From the NCBI GenBank assembly GCA_030847615.1, contig JAUMIR010000004.1, forward strand, positions 187,800,501-187,864,500: 64,000 nt of DNA. The letters run 5' to 3'. The notes beneath the pieces are model-generated. The model made no database searches. It had not been told where the DNA came from and worked only from the letters and a program-made list of their open reading frames with translations. This document shows, in pieces, positions 28,001 to 34,000 of the stretch (its first letter is position 1; each line of letters starts with the position of its first letter). This DNA comes from Gambelia wislizenii. Lineage: Eukaryota; Chordata; Lepidosauria; Squamata; Crotaphytidae. A program made the position numbers and the translations under genes.

Positions 28001-31000
28001 CTGAGAAATAATGTAGGAGTGGGGGGAGCTTTTGACTTGGCTCTTTGATTTAGCCTTGTTCTTAGTCATGAAAGTTGAAAAACACAACAAATCACCCAGA
28101 TATCTTTTTCTGATTTAAGTCCAGTATTTTAGTAAGTTTTTAATCAGCTAAAACATGAATACCTCTGACTGAAAACATGACTTATGATGAGACAAAGAGA
28201 CCTTTGGGTGGGAACAAGATTTAAATCAGATAAAAGAAGATAACATCATTCCTGGCACTCTAACTGGTAAGCATCATGTTATTCTACAGCAAAATATATT
28301 GGTAACTTCGTGAATTATTTCTCTGCAAAAAATTAAAGTCGGTTTCTCTAAAATTTCAATCTTAACAAACACTACACTAAAACCATACCCTTGGCCTCTA
28401 CAGTGAGGGACACTTCCCAGATTATATAGCAGCAAGCACAGGTTTTATAAGTGTGTGGACACAGAGGCAAGGATATAGAACCAAGAACCACTTTCCGGTT
28501 TACTAGGGATATATCTAGATCAACACAACCCACTAGTAATGACTGGTTGCTAGTGTTGTGGCAATGCTTTCAATCAAGTTAGTTTTTTGGGAACTTGCAC
28601 CAGGAAGGGAAGTCAACTCCAAAGAGAGTGATGGGGGACTCTCAGCAAAATTTTGGGTGGTAGAAGTGCTGTTAACATATTTGCTTTTATTATGAATTAG
28701 TTGGGAGTAGAGGTATAGCTAAAAGCCTGCATAAGAATTCTGCCTGCCCAAATGAAATTGTTCTTATATTCCCAAATTTCTAGCATTCAATGAAACACTG
28801 CAGAGCATGATACATTGAAAAACCTGGAACTGCTATATTTGTTTTGTTCACATTCCTTTGCTGTCCTTGCACCTTTTCTTTGAATGTCTGTACAGGTCGC
28901 TCATCATATCCATAGGGGATATGTTCCCAGACTTACTTTGAATTCTTGAAACTATGGATAATAGTGAACCCCATAGAATAATGTTGGAGGACCTAGCAAA
29001 TGCCTAGAGAGGCCACCTCTCTAGGCAGCTCCAGCATGGCTCTGTGGTAACTTTCAGCAAAAGGACCTAGGAAGTGCCTAGAGAGACCATATTTTTCAGA
29101 GGACGGATAATTGAAACCATGGGTATCAGTCCTGGACATAGGGGGGGGGGCACACCTGTATTTCTAAATGCTGAACTGAAGTTTTAAATTCCTGAAATGC
29201 TAGAAATTGCTAGAAATGTTGGGGCTGAATGAAAATTTCCACCCCCAATAGCTACACCCCTGGTGTGGATACATCACAAAGAGAGGTGGGTACTCTCCTT
29301 TCATTTTTTTCAAATGTCACAGCATGCCTCAGCCTCTCAAACTGGAATGTTTCTTGGAAGGCTCATGGCAGAATATTATATCTGGAATTGAGCTGACCAG
29401 AAGAGCTGCCTGTGAAAGGCTGGTGCATGCTGCAGAGATGCATTTTTTTAAAAAAAGTGTAAATATTCCTTTTAATTTCTTTAAAAAGTTAAGACCCCAT
29501 GGCATGCAGGCCAAGTGAACCAGCAGTACACCAGACACTAGCATAATCCTCCCCCACTTTAAGTTGAACCATGAACACATACATTCTTTATCCACTGCAT
29601 AATGTGAACAATTAACTAAGTGCCCAACCTCTCATGTTCCCCCAACATTCTTATGCCCACATGAAAGATCCAGTAAAAATGACTGCCTCTTTCATGTAGC
29701 ATAGAATTTTGGAGGAATGTGTGAGCAGGGTTCAGCACATTCGCCAGAATCCTCTGTCACAGTCTATGTTATGTAACTTTATGGATACTTAGCTATGCAG
29801 CAGAGGTTCTAAGAACTCTTGTTAGTGAATTACAAAGATGTGTAACAGGATACCAGCAAGTGTCTCGATCCACATTGGACTCTACTGATGTCCATCGGCA
29901 CTCCCTAGCTGGTGACCCAATGCACAATGGGACTAATGTGCATTGTGGATCAGTCACTTTGCCAGCTCCTCCACATAATAGCATATCAGCAGCCCCTTAT
30001 TGGACACAGATGCCACAGAACTGCCCAATTCTAATTTGCGCAAGCACAAGTCCATTTACGAAGATGTAGGTTCCCAACAGGATCCTTACCACTATTAACA
30101 AATTATTAACATAGCCCCTACCAAATGTCTTAAATTCTATTGTTAATCCCAACTAGAATAGACTCATTGAATTAATGGGATTTATCTACATGTGAAATGT
30201 CCTTCTACCAGAACTTCAACAGATGTTCCATCTGAACAACACCTTTTACATCCAACTTGAATTTTATTTTAACAATACACATGACATTTCTCCCTTTCCT
30301 TCTCTACTACACTGTATGTATAAGTGTACATGTATGCACATGTGTACCTTTATGCATGTGTACCTTTATGTGGAAGACTACAGTGCTGGTTGCATTTCTA
30401 CTTACCAAGCCTCCACATGTTGAAAGTGCTACAGATGAGTTTTTGTGCAATCGCAAGACTCCTTGATAAAAGCAAAAGTCTTCTGCTGGGTATGTATGTA
30501 TTGACTTGGTTCTTCCTTTGCCCAATGTCTGTATTGTAAATCCAGGGGCCACAAGAAAATCAGAAGTCTTAAGGTCAAGCTGGAAGTCATGGCCAAACCC
30601 AAGGAAACGGAGGTGTAGTGAGTCCTTTCTTCCTTCTGAAGTTGATCTCTTTCTCCTCTCATGATGTGCAACTGCATGACTTACATAATCCCCCTTTTGG
30701 TCTACTTCATATGCTGTCACAATCTCATATTCTGCAATCAGTCAAGATATGGAATCAAAATACGCAAAGGCATAGATGTTTCTCCAGGCACAAAGACAAG
30801 CATGTGCACAGATGTTTCTCCTGCAAGACTTGCAACTGCAACTGTGTGGCACTGCTAGGCATTTAAAAGCTTTGAAGCCCAAGAGAAAAGAATACAAATC
30901 TACATAAAATTTGTATATCCTAATATATGTCAACATTATATATACAGATATGGATTCAGGGCCCTGGGAAACAGAGTTGGGGCTAGTGTATCATGGGCCC

Positions 31001-34000
31001 CAGCCTAGCAGTGCCCTGAATCCAGATAACTACTTATGATCCTATAGCAGGAATAACAGATGATGAGGCTGAAAATGAGATATGAGATATCTAAGGCAGC
31101 TGAGTAAGTCTGTACCAGAGGCAAGATCTGAAGAGTGAATTTGCTGACTCACAGCTTCACCATTAGGCTACTGTTTTAACAACTAGGAAAAAATTTGATA
31201 CTGTCTACTACTGCCAGATTAGTATTTTTTGCAGAATTTTAAGATTTAATTTTAAGATTTTTTTTGCAGAATTTCCAATGATTTTTCATATTTTGGGAGT
31301 ATTTCATGAAAAATTCCTTTGCCGAAAAAAAAGGTTTTATTTACAAAATAGTGTATTTTGCATCACACTACACTGTTATAGTTCTATTATTCCACTTTAA
31401 CTGCTATGGCTGCCTCCTATGGAATCCTGGGATTTGCAGTCTAGGAGGGGCATTTAGAACTCTCAGTCAGAGAGCTCTTAGGCCTCACTATACTACAAAC
31501 CCCAGAATTCCACAGGAGGCAGCCATAGCAGTTAAAGTAAAATAATAGCACTATAACAGTGTAGTGTGATAAAGTCCCGAGTACTTTATCACACTATACT
31601 AAGGCAGCTTCCAGTGCAGTTGGATTCAGAGTGAGCAAAGGGACCAGGGGAAACGGATTAGGTGTGTTGAGGATGCTTTTCCTTCTTGTGCCTGCCTATT
31701 TAAACTCCTCTCCCCTTAAGCTACTTTCCTGCTCCCAAAGTGTCATGGTGCTGAGATCTTCTCCTACAGCAAAGACATATCTGGGCTGACTTTAAGAAGA
31801 CAAATAGCAAGAAGAGAAAGGGCTAAGTAGTCCTCTGCCAATTCAACATTCAACCTATGACAGGCCTTCCTGCCACTTTTCTACAGACAGTGAGAAATCA
31901 TATGATTGAATGTTACTCCAGCTTGCTATTGGAGATGTTTTCATACTTCTTTCCACTTTTTAACAGGGGCCACATGATAGGATGCAGCCATCCAATTCCA
32001 TTTACTTGCACTTCACTATTGAAAATGTTCTGTACCTTTACAGATTCACACTCGTCACCAGTTATGCTGCTTTTAATCTCAGACTTTACCACAACCAAAA
32101 GGCAGTTTCTATGTTTCTGACCATGTTTCCCACATCACTGGTGCTGTAATTTTATCAGATCAACTACAGTAGTGAGGTGATGACAGAAACAATGCAACTA
32201 GCATGCTAGAAACAGTGACCTTTTAGCAACTTTCAGGAAAGCAAAACAGCAGCTCAGTTTTGAATTTCTGTCCAGATGGAGGTGTGAGATCAGAAAATGT
32301 TTACTTAAGTCCCAGGGCTCCTCTCTCAGAGCTCTGAGCAAGGAGCGGGCTGCTCTGTTCTGTTCAGTGCCAAAAGGAAAGACCCATGGCTCAGTAGCAT
32401 GGTGCCCACTTTTCTTGCAGAAGATCCCTGTCTCAATCCTAGGCACTGAAGATTCAAAAAGGATCAGGTAGTAGCCCCAAAAGACAGAACCTGGAAACAT
32501 TACTTTTTGGATTACAATGCTCAGAATCACACAGCCAGAATGGTTGGTGGCTACACTGGCTGGAGGATTCTTGAAGTTGCAATCAAAAAAAGTAACTTTC
32601 CCAAGCTCTGAGTTCTTGGGGAGCTGCTACTACCAGGACTAGCCCTACTATTAGGCAGACTGCAGTAGCTGCGTCAAAGGGCAGGTATAGAAGGCAGTGA
32701 GTAGCAGAGAGATGATAGAGCTGTACATGCAGCATGGCCTGCCTTCGCTCACAAACCTAGTTTTTCATCAAAGTAAGATTCAACTGCCCATTTGGTCAGC
32801 ATCTGTACATAAAATGGGAAGGGAATCAAAATCCATTTGATTCAGGTGGCAAAATAACTTGCACTGTCACCAAGAAGGGACCATGTTGTACTAGATGGAG
32901 GTCTGGTATAAGGGAGTTTCATTATACACAAGCTGTATGGACCATAACATTTTTCACATCAATGCATTGTGACTTCTTAAAAAAATGTAAAAGCAGATGT
33001 ACTTTTGTTACTGATTCTGGAGTTAGCATTTGTTCTGTATTTTAACCACAGATAACTACAACACACAGCTTATTCTAATAGCACTTGGAATTAAGTAATG
33101 GGGTCATGTCAGGGTCCGGGGAAGTCTTACTCAATGTTACAGAGGGGTAAGGAGAATTAAATGCATGTCATGGCTCTATCTTTGGCAAGAACTATGTCTT
33201 TCATACAGCTGATTCCAAGCTACACAGAATAGCAGTTTCTGCAACAATGTTTAAATAAATACATCTCTAGAGTATTTCAAATCAAGTTAACAAAATGTCC
33301 CATTTTAATCCAAATGTGACTTTCCTGAAAGCTTTGGGATAGTAATGTTCAAGTTTACCGCCCTCTAGTGTTCTCAGTTTTTCTCCACTTGCATAGCTTC
33401 CCTTAATAAAGCCTTGTAAATTAGCCCCCAGCCCCAAAGTTACTAGCCCGAAAACATTTTTCATGTTTTTATAGGTTTATATTTTTTTTAATTATAGGAG
33501 GGGCTGGTGAAGGGAGAACAGCTTCACTGTCTAAGCAGGACATATAGAAAAGTCACAGAAGTTTAGCTGGCTGATAACAAAGACACAGTTCATTCTGTCG
33601 CTTTACCACCAGACAGCCAGATTTCTATGATAGACTTGAGTAAGGTATGCCTGCTGAGCAGCTATCATAGAAAAACAGCAGGCTAGTAGAAGAGACAAGG
33701 AACACCCTCTCTTTCCAACAACAGCTGTTTTGGTATCTTGTTGTCCAATGTAAAGCTATGAGCTGCTAGAAGAAAAGTTGATCTGTGAGTTGCTAGAGGA
33801 GCAGATGTGAGCTGCTAAGGAAAAATTGAATTGTCTGTCTTTTGTCCATTTAGCTTCTACCCTAGACAGAGAGAGTGGCAAAGTATTTTCCTACACTCAA
33901 TAGTGGATTGCTGCTCCCATATCAGTAGGGTGGTGAATCCACTCTGGGTTTTAACCTGAGCGTCAAATTAGCCTATACTTTTATGGTTCAGCACCTTGGA

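Larger units (their letters stand above)
21985..30405 (-). other. ADAMTS16 intron 3, the longest intron in the window
   Basis: It contains several fold-back elements (22225-22497, 22930-23055, 24190-24300, 26085-26242, 26805-26915, 27436-27650), a 90-bp CR1-like repeat (24471-24560), a Harbinger-like element (25275-25854), a CR1 end (27715-27918) and a mariner-like MITE (28893-29158). The stretches 23060-24140, 27920-28890 and 29160-30400 show nothing I can name. Confidence 0.65.
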